Shown one piece after another: positions 40,838-52,256 of a DNA stretch of 64,000 bases. The stretch comes from Aplidium turbinatum (Eukaryota > Chordata > Ascidiacea > Aplousobranchia > Polyclinidae). The stretch spans positions 9,920,001 to 9,984,000 of the forward strand of contig OU964934.1 of assembly GCA_918807975.1 (NCBI GenBank), read 5' to 3'. How positions within the stretch are numbered: the stretch's first letter is position 1; each line of letters opens with the position of its first letter. The notes below the pieces were generated by a model. It had not been told where the DNA came from. It saw only the letters and a program-made list of their open reading frames with translations, and ran no database searches. The translations under genes were made by a program, and so were the position numbers.

Positions 40838-41395
40838 TTTTGAATCTTTATTCTCGGACTGACAAAGCCTGGATAGGTTATTCCTGGTAGTTTCGCATAC
40901 TTGTAGAGACTCTTGATTCAGGGCCGGTTACCGAGATTGGCAGAGTGAAGTTTTCCGATTGTTTAAGTGTTGCTGCCGGCGAATTATTCCATTCACTAGG
41001 TGCCGCTAGTGCACCCCTGACGTCCTCATCACAACTATCAAAAAAAGGCAAATGACATTTATCGGGCATGTCTACCGCAAACGCGAAATTGAACACTCGG
41101 CAATGATGGGGCGATATCCTGGTCAGAGGCACCGGGGGCGTCCACGTTTGGAAATCTTTAAAAATCTTTCAACATGGACAAACCAAAATTTTAAAAACCT
41201 AATTAGAACTATCGTTGTGGAGACTCACGGTAGCCGACGCCTTATTCAGGCATGGCCGATGATGATGGTGATGATGAGGTGCCGCTGAATAGAGAGCAGT
41301 CCTGAAATGCGTTGCTCAAGCGCACACCCCGAGAGTCGAACCAGCGCCGCGTGACCTTGACCCGAGCGCGTAACCACTGAGCTAACTGTAAGTTT
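40838..41395 (-). mobile_element. tRNA-derived SINE split by a LINE end
   Basis: On the minus strand it begins with a clear tRNA-like head (TAGCTCAGTGGTTACGCGC, then GGTTCGACTC). It runs through the standard body and ends in AAAGATTCAAAA. The copy is interrupted at 41008-41276. Confidence 0.85.
41008..41276 (+). mobile_element. Short 5'-truncated LINE 3' end
   Basis: Frame 41052-41288 encodes the extreme C-terminus seen in RTE/CR1-like elements (FIGHVYRKREIEHSAMMGR, then RGRPR and SRRLIQAW). It ends in an ATG/GTG triplet tail. The 10-bp duplication AGGTGCCGCT is perfect at 40998-41007 and 41277-41286, so it inserted into the SINE body. Confidence 0.85.
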
Positions 41396-41774
41396 CATGT
41401 ATTGCTACTTCATTCAAATGCACAATTTCATTCTGATGTTACATGGCACAATCACTATGGTTACTGAAATAACCATAAGCATAATTAATGTAAGCTTAGC
41501 TTACATCTATTTTGACGAACAAAATTTTAGTGTTGCCACAAACGCAATGGTTCAAAACGTTCTATGGGTTTGGAAATGTTGCTCATTAAGATTTTGTATC
41601 TTTGGATAGAAAATTTAAGAAAAAAATTATGAAAATTTAGGATCCCGATCCGATCCCGACCTTGTTTCTTTTAAAAAAAGCAAGATTTAAATCCGATCCG
41701 GATCCGATGAAAAACAGTAAAATCCGGGTCCGAATCCGGTCCGCATCCGATTTCTATACACCTCTGCTCAGTGT

Positions 41775-42217
41775 GATCGTGCCGATTCAGAAAAAAAAAG
41801 TAAATAAAAATAGAGATATCATTAAATATGATAAAATATCGACATACTACTTCTGTTTAAATAAACTTTGATCAATCGTCTCCAGATTTAATTTACAAAG
41901 GTTTTACAAAAGTTGAATATATTTGAGTGAAATAAATTTCTGGCAATTCAAATGCAATAATTATTTCACCAAAAAGGTTGTCAAAGCGATGAAAATGCAA
42001 AAAAATATATTATATTCATTGTATATTGTTAATATTTTTTATTGTTATTATTATATTTATTGTGTTGTTTTTATTGTGTATTATTGTATTATATTATTTG
42101 TATTAATTAGTACACTTATCGGCATGATTGAATGTTGACACAAGATTTCCTTTTCGTCCACGTAATTTAAAATTTCATTGATTTTACTGAATAATCATTT
42201 TGCTGGAGGATGGTTTA
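41775..42217. other. Low-complexity AT tract
   Basis: 42000-42110 is nearly pure A/T with TATTGTT-type runs. No gene is visible. Confidence 0.5.
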
Positions 42218-42483
42218 GTTTTGAATCTTTATCCTAGGACTGACAAAGCCTTGATAGGTTATTCCTGGTAGTTTTGCGTACTTGTAGAGGCTTTTAACGC
42301 AGAGCTGGTTAATGGTTACGAAGTTTGGCAGAGTGAAGTTTCCGATTGTTGAAATGTTGTTGCCGGGTATTTATTCCATCCACTAGATGCTGCTGAATGG
42401 AGAGCAGTCTTGAAATGCGTTGCTCAAGCACACATCCCAAGAGCCGAACCAGCGCCGCGTGATCTTGAGTCCGACACTGTCTT
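42218..42483 (-). mobile_element. tRNA-derived SINE copy
   Basis: The body is complete on the minus strand, from GAGCCGAACCAGCGCCGCG (remnant box B) to the AAAGATTCAAAA end. The box A region is replaced by other sequence. Confidence 0.8.
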
Positions 42484-42573
42484 ACCCGCTGATGGTGGGT
42501 CGAATTAAGGTACCTTCCGGCTGTGGAGCTGCTGTGTTTTAAAAACAACGGTTTCCCTATCCTTTGTGAAGAG

Positions 42574-42752
42574 TGATTGATTGAATCTTTAGCCTTGGAC
42601 AGAAACCTTCTTCGAGAGCTACATTCTGGCTGTTGCTTGTAAATTATTCCATCTACTAGTAGTTTCTAAATGGAAAGGCGTCCATGAAATGCATACTTAA
42701 GTACACACCCCGAGAATCGAACCAGCGCCGCTTGATTTTGCAGTTTCGTTGT
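42574..42752 (-). mobile_element. tRNA-derived SINE, internally deleted
   Basis: Shares the box B region (GGTTCGATTCTCGGGGTGTG on the minus strand) and the AATCAATCA tail with its relatives but lacks part of the body. It lies 90 bases from the preceding copy in the same orientation. Confidence 0.75.
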
Positions 42753-43530
42753 CTGTAAAGTCAGCAACCAACAAACTATCAGGGAGGACATTCAATGAAA
42801 ATACCTTCATTTCTTTTGTGATAATTCAATTCCATATAATAAAAATCCAAGTTGCGTAAGTTTGAGACACAATCTTGACGTATCAATGCCAGGTGTGCCA
42901 ATCATTAATTGTAAAGTAGAAAGCAATTGCTGCTTCAATTGAATAATTGATAGAATCTAATGACCCCTTAATTGGACTTTATTTTATTGTGTAAAGTCGA
43001 ACTTAAGCATGATAAGCATGAAGAATGCAAATTTGATCGGATTGCAATGAAGCTCGAGTTATATATTTTTAATTTTTTATAAATTTTACATACTAGATTA
43101 TTCAAAACACAAACAATGTTTAACTAAATCTTCGCCTGAACTCTGACATTCATCATTATTGCTAGACTCTACCTGTTATTTCTGTGCCAGTAGATTCAAA
43201 ATATCTTTATTTCTGTTCCAAAATTATAAAGATATTGAAAGGCGATATTCAATAAGAACTCCATTTTTAAAACTTAAATTTATTTTTTGCGATTTGTATT
43301 TTTTGAGTTAGAGTGAAGAGCCGATTGAGTATCCGGAGTTAAAGTTCTAGGTTTCAGTTTAGTAAAGTGGCATAACTGTTATTGGAGTTCTATCATAATA
43401 TCTCCAGCATTTAAGAGATTTTTTAATTCAAAATGAAAATATGTGGTTGCATTGCAAGATGGATAATGTATTAAACACTTCTGTTAAACTTAAAAAAGTT
43501 GAATCATCGGAATGATATTGAACGTTGTTC
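42753..43530. other. Intergenic, nothing recognised
   Basis: AT-rich; no supported feature. Confidence 0.35.
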
Positions 43531-43811
43531 GCCCCGATAGCTCAGTGGTTTGCGAGTAACTTCTGGAACAAAGAAACTTCAATATCAAGCGGCACTCTTT
43601 CGACTCTCGGGTGTGCACTTGAGCAAACCACGGACTGCTCTCCATTTAGCGGCATCTAATGAATGGAATAATTCCCCGGCCACTCTGTTAATCTCGGTGA
43701 TCGGGCCTGCGTTAGTGATTTAAAACCTCTACAACAAGTATGCAAAACTGCCAGGATTAAGCTCTGCAAGAAGCTTTCCCAGTCTGAAAATAAAGATTCA
43801 ATCAATCAATA
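43531..43811 (+). mobile_element. Complete tRNA-derived SINE (reference copy)
   Basis: The head has box A TAGCTCAGTGGTT and a box B-like TTTCGACTCTCGG. The middle carries ACTGCTCTCCATTTAGCGGC and ATGGAATAATTCCCCGGCC. The 3' end is CCCAGTCTGAAAATAAAGAT followed by AATC repeats. It is a SINE and not a tRNA gene because the tRNA fold is not closed and the body follows directly. Confidence 0.85.
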
Positions 43812-45400
43812 TATGAACATGAGCTGAGGAAACACTTTCTAAGCTTTATTCCGGTGGTTTTACATATTTTTATTGTAAGCATTAGAATTGCTGATTGAGG
43901 ACCTGTAGCCGTGCTTATTAATTTCTTCCTGCACTCATGGTACCGGTATCACAAGCTAATCTAAGAGGTAGGTTTAGCTTTGAAAGCGGCCGGAAATGGA
44001 TTTGAAGTCTAAAAGCTTGAAACTTCTTCAAAGTTTTTTTGGAAACAATGTGTTTGCATGCAATTTTGGAAACAACTCTTTTTTTGTGGTAGGCACCTCT
44101 TGTTACTATAACTTTACAAGCATTTTCTTCCCCCTTAAATTTATCGTTGAAAGAGGTCTTGTTTTTTAGAAGTGTCTTAATTTTGTGGCTCGGGACTTCA
44201 TTGTCGTCTGTATTTTGTTGTTGGCTTTCAACTTTATTCTAGTATTTTTTATTCGAGTTTCGCCAAAATTATGGTTAAAGCACTCTGATCATTTACAGGC
44301 AGTAGCGCTGACAGAGGGGTCCAGAGAGTACTTTTAGACCGGACCCGAGATGATTTCACTGGCCCGTAACAATTCCAAGGGGCTCGAAACTTGAAGAAAC
44401 CACCTAGTATTCGTTAGATGCGGTACGTTGTTCTTAGAAGAGTCTGAATTTGAGGACCCAAAGTCTCACTGGTACCGTCCCAAATTATCCTCTCAATGAC
44501 CCTTGTTTACAGGCCTAGGCAATTAAATAATTGCGACTTAGAGTCTTCGTTTAAGAAGTCATTTAGTTATTATAGAAACAAATATTAAAACGAAACTTAC
44601 AGAAAAATCTTTTTGAATAGCCTACAAGTGTCGGTAGCCTACTGCTGTAGCCTACACTGTACAGTGTATGGTACAGTGTACATGCTACGGACTGGCAGAA
44701 TACCAGTAGGCCTACTGTAAACTGTTTTGACTTCAGATAGTTTTTACTTTACAATATATATTGTCACATAGCCTAAAAACCTTGATAAATAATAATCAGT
44801 TAGGAAATAACGCAAATGATCACGTGCTAAAAATTTAGTGAACGTGCGACAACAGTATTCCCATACCCAAATTCAATACCGGTATGACTGCACAATCATA
44901 CAGTAAAAACAATAAAACAAAATGATGAAAAAAAAAAAGAAAATTCACCATATGTTGCCTTTAGGTTTAGATGTATTACGACTCACAACAATAAGCTTAA
45001 AATTTGTGAGAAAACGTTTACATATCAATGTAGATTTTTATAAACATGTTTTGCTATTGCAAATTGCCTTGTTCCGATTCCTTCCACTGAGCTATCGGAA
45101 TTTCACAGATGTGTCAGTTTATTACTTTCTATTTGAAGGATGATTATTCATTGATAGTCTACTGTGCACACAAAATTTTAAGTACAATAATGAACAATTT
45201 AGAGTTTCATTTGCAAGATACAAATTTATTCATTTAGCTAACAGCGAATAATGTTCAAGTGGAGCAATTTATTAATTTGATAAAAACGTGGTCGATTACA
45301 AGATCTCATATAAAAGAAGCGATTGGAACGGTATCGGTGATAAAACGTTATAGGCTCATGTTTATTCTAACGTTTTTGCTTCAGATAAAGGTTTAGTATT
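43812..45400. other. Intergenic; palindromic TAGCCTAC cluster near 44.6 kb
   Basis: No gene. Between 44610 and 44730 the motifs TAGCCTAC, TAGGCCTAC and ACTGTACAGTGTA pile up in short inverted arrangements. Confidence 0.4.
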
Positions 45401-46060
45401 TGTAATTTTAAACATTTATTGAATCTGTCAACATTTGTATAAAAAAGAAACGCAACCACTACCGGTACTAATCACCATTCTTTCCATAATACCGCACTGC
45501 AAAACTGTTTGGATTTTGTGTTATGGTTGTTGACCTTGTTAGCCTAATATATTACCTTGTGTTCTGGCATGTAGATATTGATTACATGACAAAAGAATGT
45601 TTGTTTTTTGATTTTTATGACATGATATTTAATTGCTTTTGTCGTTTAGTAGCAGCAATTGTATCTTTCCACTCAAGGCACAGAACTAGATTCAAAAGGG
45701 TTAAAACTAATAATTACGCTTTCTTGCCTGAGTTTTTTGTACAAGTCTACTTTAGGTCCAATGAACTGCTCTTTTGCAACCTCACATTACCACGCCATAT
45801 CCTACCATTTTCAGTCCCAGGGCCAGTTAGATAAAGAAGTAGTATCCTTCGCTAGTCGCTACATGCAATCATAACGTAACTTACATGGAAAACACCTTCG
45901 TGCTCCATAGGAGAAACCGGACAAACATCGCGTGCAACATTTATGGACAGATAAATTGCATCTATACTTTTCACTGCATTGGCCACTCAATCAACAAACT
46001 TACAAATTTTTAACGAAGAAACGTGATGTTGTGAAGTTTACTCAAACATCTCTTAATACT
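45400..46060 (+). repeat. First copy of a diverged 660-bp duplication
   Basis: Matches 46570-47255 over most of its length. The best-kept block is GTTATGGTTGTTGACCTTGT onward, identical for more than 70 bases. A frame in this copy (45523-45834) is not preserved past its first 20 or so codons in the other copy, so it is probably not a gene. Confidence 0.8.
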
Positions 46061-46569
46061 CTTCAATAGTACAATTACAGGTATACGTTTTGTGACCTTC
46101 CATAACCATAAGTATACTTTTGTTTCTGCCGTGAAGTAAATGTAGGCTAGGTTGCCAAAGTGTAACATAGTTTCATGCAATTTTTTTAAACTTTTTTCTC
46201 ATAAAATTTTTTAAAGTACGGTACCGTATTCCACGCAACTAGTCTGCGATATGTTTTCTGACGTGAGATTCGCAGAAAGAGTTACCACTTCTATTCTCAT
46301 GCGTGGTTGATTGAAAAGTCCGACTTCCGTGCGAGGAGGTCCCATATCCTATACGTGGATGTTGGATGAACGAAGTAGGGGAAAGAAGGAAGCTGATTTC
46401 AACAACCACTCAGTCCAAAGCTGCCAAACTCTTTTCTTTGATATAGTGTATTGATAAGATTAAATGTGTGAATCGTATCATTGAAATACAATTTGCTTAA
46501 GGGTTACATCATGACATTTCAAGGAACTAGTTACTAGACTATTGTATGTTTTTATCATTATCCTTTTTG

Positions 46570-47255
46570 CAGCAATTTGCAATTTTAACCTATTATTGAA
46601 TTTGCCAACATTTAGTATAGAAAAGAAACGCAACGACTAGCCTACCGTAGCCTACTAATTGACTAGTTACCACGCTTTCTATAATACCGCACTGCAGAAT
46701 TGTTTGGTTTTTGTGTTATGGTTGTTGACCTTGTTAGCCTAATATATTACCTTGTGTTCTGGCATGTAGAAATTGATTACATAAGAGCTTGTTTGTTTTT
46801 TGATTTTTATGACATGATGTTTAATTGCTTTCTCCGTCTAGTAGCAGCAGTAGGCCTATAGTATCTTTCCATTCAAGACACGGAACTAGATTTAAAAGAG
46901 TTGGCTAAGTAGGCTACACTTTCTTTGCTTGAGTTTTTTGAGTAAGTTCTCTTTAGGTCCAATAAACTGCCCTTTTTCAACCTCACATAGAAATCTTATT
47001 TCTTCCCTACCACGCTCAGTAGTTAGATAAAGAAATGACACCCTTTCGCTACGAGATGAAATCTTAACGTAACTTACGTCATAAACGTTTTCATGCTGTG
47101 CAGGTAAGACCGCCCGAATACTGACAAGCCTACAATAAGAATAGACAATAGATTGCATTTATAATTTTTTTTGCATTGCCCACTTAACAAAGAAATTTAA
47201 CCCTACAAATTTTTAACGAAAGAACATAATGTGAGTGAAGTTTACTCTACCATAT
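46570..47255 (+). repeat. Second copy of the 660-bp duplication
   Basis: Same orientation as 45400-46060, about 1.17 kb downstream, with many substitutions and small indels. The copies share a GTTTACTC...-type end near 46050 and 47245. No transposon termini are visible around either copy. Confidence 0.8.
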
Positions 47256-47356
47256 TTTCATGCATTGTTTTTCAGCTAAAATGGTTCATGCAGCTTAACC
47301 TTACTGAAAGTTACGGAGTGGCGTAGCAGCGCCATCTGCCGTCCTTTGATATTGGT

Positions 47357-48217
47357 CAGTGGCGTAACCAGAAATTTTGAAAGGGGGGGGGGGGTTTGAC
47401 TACCCGCGGGAGTGTTTACCTTAGACGACACCCAGCGGCGGAGGATCTTGGGGCCTCCCTCAGAAAATGTTGAAAAATTACTTTGAATTTGGTGCATTCT
47501 GAGAGCATTTTCAACAAAAATGTGGGTGTTCTTTCTTTTTGATAGCCGCTATGTATGAGCTGCTATCCAACCTGTCTTCTTCCTAACTTTCGACTCAAGT
47601 TCCACATGTGTTGAGTGAAGGTTGATGGTATATTGTTAACAAGAGACGGGTTCGATTGTGATGTGGAATAGTCACTTCACACTCTTAATTACGTCCGTCC
47701 GTTAGATTCACACATCGTAAAAGGAAGACGAAGCACGTTTGGAAAACACAAGTTAGAAAAATAGAGAAAGAATGACGAGAGATTGTCGCTCAAGCGTGAC
47801 AGTGCATCGCAATGATGACGTCACGATTGCGCGACAATCTATGTCACAATACGGAGACAGATAACTTGGCCATAATTTCGTGAACAGTGGGTATGAATAT
47901 TCCTGCAAAAAGGTGCTGTCCGGTGGCATAGCAAAAGTATAAAATCCTGTTTTCTTCGGAAATTTTTCGGAAGTAAAGCTAAGTCTCTATGTTTTCTTGT
48001 TGCTAATTCCTGGCTATTTGAATTCCTATGGAGATATTTGAATGTTTGGTATTGGCAAAACTCCCTCTTTTAATGCAGTTTCGTTTAAAATTAGGCAAAC
48101 TTTGTTTTAGAAACAGAAAGAGACTGAAAGCATCATTCTCAATATCGTGACGTCACACGCTGCCAAAGGGGGGTTGAAACCCCCAACCACCCCTCTCCCC
48201 CCTTGGCTAAGCCACTG
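47357..48217. mobile_element. hAT-type element, CAGTGGCGTAGCC family, long form
   Basis: Left end CAGTGGCGTAACCAG, right end TTGGCTAAGCCACTG. A perfect 8-bp duplication, ATATTGGT, is at 47349-47356 and 48218-48225. It contains the family core (TTGGTGCATTCTGAGAGC near 47490) plus about 400 bases not seen in the shorter copies. Confidence 0.88.
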
Positions 48218-48225
48218 ATATTGGT

Positions 48226-49025
48226 GGATATGTCATTTCACCCTTGTTAAGGGTCATTAGTGGATCATCAAGTTGTCTTATCCAAAAATTGCGTTTCCGA
48301 TTTCAAAAATGTGGAAATCCTTGACTTGACTGGGAATTGAACCTTCGTCGAGATTGCACTATACGGTGTCCAGTAGGTCGTATTTAACTGCTCGACCACA
48401 TCTCAAGACAACAAAGTTGTTGTTAACTTTAGTCGATGGCGTTCAATGGAAAGGAGAATAGTTTATCTGCATTTCCAACTACTCAGAGACGCCTGAATCT
48501 ACATGCTCATAACTTCATGCGAGGACCTCACAACCAGGCTTGGCTGAAGTCACGTTACGTCACAGAGTAAAGCAGACGTTCAACTAAACTGAGAAGAAAA
48601 GAAAAATACTTTCTAAATTGTCAAACCTAAAATATTTATCGATATGGCGATATGATAATGTTAAACCACCCGGGTTTCTGCTTTAATTTTTTGAACTTCT
48701 ACAACAAAAAAAATGATGAACCTCAATTTTCGTCATAACAAACGTACCATTGGATATGTCTATAGCATCCAATGGGTAATTAGCGACACCACTGCTTTAT
48801 AGATATATGTCTCTAATATAGTCCATGTAGCACATTATTCTAAGCATAATTATTTTATACCGGTACTGAAACAGCAATAATAAAGGCTTTTACAAAATAT
48901 AACACAATAGACAGAGAATGCAACATTCGGTTACTTTTGGCCTAACAGCAGTGTAGCCAGAGAATGCTCATGAAGTTTACCACCTTCAACATCTTTGAGA
49001 CGTGAGGTAGGATCGGGATCCCTGT
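48226..49025. other. Intergenic, nothing recognised
   Basis: No supported gene or repeat; AT-rich with some single-copy-looking sequence. Confidence 0.35.
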
Positions 49026-49184
49026 GCAGGGTGCAGGCCCGTAGCCAGCCGGGGGCCAGGGGGGGCCTCGCCCCCCCCTGAAAAAAATTTCGCCCCCCCC
49101 TGGCAAAATCCCAACATTCTCGAGCAACAGCTACCATTATAATGATTATTATAAATTAAAATGATTAGCAGATATTGCTACATT

Positions 49185-50148
49185 TGGATCTAGCACTGCC
49201 GTTTGTGAGTGTGGATTCTCAGTGTTAACAAGGGTTGACGCTCCCACTAGACCAGTGGTTCTCAACCTTTTTTCTTTCGTGGCCCATTTTTGTTTGCATA
49301 AAAGTTCTGTGGCCTATTCAGTTTTTATGTAAGAAAAAAATTACAAAACAGGTTTATAAACAAAAGCAGCAGAACATTGCCTTTAGAATGTTGCTGGAAT
49401 CCCCTTGTTGAATCCAGGCGCTGACGCTTCACAGTATCTTCTTTTCATTAAAAAAAATTCACATCTTCATCCTTCTCCTTGTAATTTGGATGACTAAGAA
49501 CCTTACAACATAATACGCATTGTCCTTTTTCTTCTCTGTTATCAAAAATTGATGTAGGCTGCATACTGAATGTAATTTTTATCAAACTTAAAGCTTCAAA
49601 TACTGTATTGTCAATTTCTCCCCAAAATAATCCACAAAACAAAATGCTGCACGTACTAAAAACGCGGATCTGCAGAAGTTCAACAAGGCTACCGCTTATA
49701 AAGATGGCTTAATTGTAACCACAAAGTAGTAGTCTATTACATCATAAAATGTTGTAAAAACTGAGTTGATGTAAAACTGTACTGTATGTTGCAATAATTA
49801 GATAGAATGATGATTGCCACTTTGTAGCTAAAAACAGCAGCATCATTCATTGTAACTAAACAAACACACAAGTGTAAAATTGACTATAATGACAAAATGA
49901 AACAAAATGTTTTAATAAATCTTTCAATTTTTAAAATATGTCTGTGGCCCACATCAAAATGCTTCTATGGCCCACCAGTGAGCCATGGCCCACTGGTTGA
50001 GAACCGCTGCACTAGACGGAGCATGTTACAACCAAGACAGGAAAACTTGGTGCTTATGGCCGTTGAACATTCTGTATCGAAATCTATCGATTTAGACTTG
50101 TTTGTGAGACGGTTTGCATCCAAACATCCGCGACTGCAATTGCAATAG
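49185..50148 (+). pseudogene. hAT transposase C-terminus split by a MITE
   Basis: 49185-49252 reads FGSSTAVCECGFSVLTRVDA, and 50018-50148 reads SMLQPRQENLVLMAVEHSV and onward to a stop. This is the end of a ZMYM6/SCAND3-like hAT transposase. The MITE at 49253-50009 lies between the halves, and its 8-bp duplication accounts exactly for the break. The rest of the enzyme is deleted. Confidence 0.78.
49253..50009. mobile_element. hAT-type MITE nested in the hAT remnant
   Basis: Left end CAGTGGTTCTCAACC, right end GGTTGAGAACCGCTG. A perfect 8-bp duplication, CACTAGAC, is at 49245-49252 and 50010-50017. GTGGCCCA repeats lie near both ends. It is related in its termini to the MITE at 314-1063. Confidence 0.9.
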
Positions 50149-50159
50149 ATTAGCTCATG

Positions 50160-50396
50160 CAGTGGCGTAGCCAAGGGGGGGTTAACAAGAAAACATAGAG
50201 ACTTAGCTTTATTTCCGAAAAATGTCGAAGAAAACACGATCTTATCCTTTTGCTATGCTACCGGACAGCACCATTTTACAGGAATATTCATACCCAAATT
50301 TTTTGTTGAAAATGCTCTCAGAATGCACCAAATTCAAAGTAATTTTTCAACATTTTCTGGGGGAGGCCCCCCAGACCCCCCGCCGCTGGGTTGCTG
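50160..50396. mobile_element. CAGTGGCGTAGCC family copy, right end missing
   Basis: It starts with CAGTGGCGTAGCCAAGG and follows the core of the copies at 6113 and 4984 until CCGCCGCTGGG, then stops abruptly at about 50396. It sits 12 bases after the transposase stop codon of the surrounding element. Confidence 0.75.
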
Positions 50397-50614
50397 TGTT
50401 ATGTTGGTCATTGTAATATGGTTGCCGTGATTTAACTACCAAATAAAATAAGAGACCAGTGTTGGCCTTAACACTAATCTGATATATTGCAATTTTTGTG
50501 GATATCGATATTTGAGAGGTTAAAATGCCAAAATCATTTCAATTTTTTCGGCCCCCCCTAAAAAAAGTTGGCCCCCCCCTTGCTTTGTGGTCTGGCTACG
50601 GGCCTGGCAGGGTG

Positions 50615-51280
50615 TAAAAAGTTGACCCTGAGAACAGCGGAATACTTGATAAAGTCAGTCGTGCTGACTGACGAAACGTCGGAAATAAAAGCTAGGTAGG
50701 CCTATCATCTTTATCATCTTTAACATTGCACACCTAGTAGACCTAGCCTATAGTCACCAGAAGAACGCAAGTTACTTTAATTATCAAATGCCTGGTGAAC
50801 AGTTTCACTCTGTTTTTACAGTGTTTATACATTTTTTTCAGTCTCGAGCACACTTTAGGTTCAGGAACGTTTTTATTCTGTAACCTTTATCTTTTTCCTG
50901 ACCCATGTTAATGAGACGTTATTTTCCTCTTTGATAGCCGAAAATAAAACATTAAATTGAAAAGGATTCACCAAACAAGGTTTCTCGTTTTGAAATTAAA
51001 AGTAAAAAATTTAAAAGATGCCTGACAGTTCTGTCTGTTTAAAACAGTTTTAGATAGGAATTCTCATTCAGTTGTGTTAGCCTACATCCTTGATGGAAAG
51101 CAATTCCAGGAAAAACACACTAGCCTACAATCCATCACAAAATTGCTGCAAAATCAGACAATGCTTTGTATAGGGACTGGGGAGAGTGGGTTTGGTTTCA
51201 ATTTGTTTAAAAATAAAATTCAAAAAAGTTGGTGTAGCCTATTATTTGACAACAAGGGGTTTAAAATGTTTTTTTTTCAG
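50615..51280. other. Intergenic, nothing recognised
   Basis: AT-rich sequence without supported features; a pyrimidine tract ending in CAG at 51280 precedes the duplication that follows. Confidence 0.35.
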
Positions 51281-51600
51281 TGTCCGCTCGTCGTCGTATG
51301 AGCATCTGGGGCCAAGGGTCTATTTTTACCACCCTAGATTCACGATGTTGTTGGACTACACTGGAAGGCTGCTGGGGAGCAGCCAGTCTTTGGTTTCATC
51401 ATCCAAGACACGTAGACCTTCTAGGCTACTCTTTCCAGCGTCCGCTCTCCGTCGTCGTATTAGCATCTGGGGCTGAGTGTCTATCCTTTTACTAACCAAG
51501 ATTCACGATGTTGCCAAACTACACTGGAAGGTTGCTAGAGAGCAGCCAGTCGTTGGTTTGATCATCCAAGACTTCCAGACCTATAGTGTCCGCTATTTTG
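51281..51600 (+). repeat. Tandem duplication, unit about 157 bp
   Basis: Two copies, 51281-51437 and 51438-51597, share the segments CGTATGAGCATCTGGGG, GATTCACGATGTTG and ACTACACTGGAAGG. They are followed by the first bases of a third copy. Frames differ between the copies, so coding is unlikely. Confidence 0.75.
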
Positions 51601-52256
51601 CAACAAACAAATAGCCTACATACATTTTTAAACGTAATTTGTGATAAACAAGCATAGCCAGCATTTTTCCTACTAATACAATGTCAATTTAAAGCAGGAA
51701 GGCTACGCAATTTGTTCCCTAGCAATTTGTATGCTACACTACGGAAGGCTACGTTAATTCAGAGTAGTAGTAGGCTAGCCGACTGCTAATTTTCTCTCAA
51801 GAAAATATTTACAAGTAGGCCTACAGTAGCTGTTATTAAAAAAAGTTGCACAGTATAAAAAAGTTGCGAAGACTAAACTTTAAATTATCAAAAAGAGCCA
51901 ACTGAACATCGTAAAATAAAACTGCTTTCAGGTCAAAAACGGGAAACTCGAGATTGTTTTCACTTCCCACAACGGCAACTTTGCCAATTGTCCCTCATTT
52001 CAATCTTACACCGACTGAAATATTCGCACCAAAAAAGGTAGGCTACATTTGTCAAGCAAAACTCGGGGTTTTCCAGCACCAAAACACAAACAAAAACAAC
52101 CAGCATAAGGAATCGATAATTACCGTTGGCGTTGGCCTTGGCCATGGATCCCTGCATGAAAACAAAACTCAGGAGAACATTGTTGAATAAGGGGAGCAGC
52201 TGACTCGAAGACTATATGTCACTTCGCTGCTTACTGTCGTCTATTGTATCGCATCT
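51601..52256. other. Intergenic, nothing recognised
   Basis: No supported gene or repeat; several TAGGCTAC/TAGGCCTAC motifs. Confidence 0.35.

Larger units (their letters stand above)
40494..41766. mobile_element. hAT-type element with GATCCG-rich subterminal repeats
   Basis: The left end is CAGTGGTGTACGGATCC and the right end is TATACACCTCTG. The perfect 8-bp duplication CTCAGTGT lies at 40486-40493 and 41767-41774. GATCCG/CGGATC repeats cluster at both ends, as expected for transposase-binding subterminal repeats. It encodes no transposase and hosts a SINE. Confidence 0.88.
49034..50606 (+). mobile_element. hAT transposon remnant with transposase C-terminus
   Basis: Left end CAGGCCCGTAGCCAG, right end CTGGCTACGGGCCTG. 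A perfect 8-bp duplication, GCAGGGTG, is at 49026-49033 and 50607-50614. Poly-C/poly-G blocks lie inside both ends. It keeps only the C-terminal part of its transposase, and two other hAT-type elements sit inside it (49253-50009 and 50160-50396). Confidence 0.88.

Noticed and set aside
43531-43620. tRNA gene candidates at the SINE heads (also 41395, 53990, 39869)
   Set aside because: Pol III boxes are present, but acceptor and anticodon stems do not close and SINE bodies follow.
45523-45834. 103-codon hydrophobic frame
   Set aside because: In the duplicated copy at 46.7 kb the frame is lost after about 20 codons.
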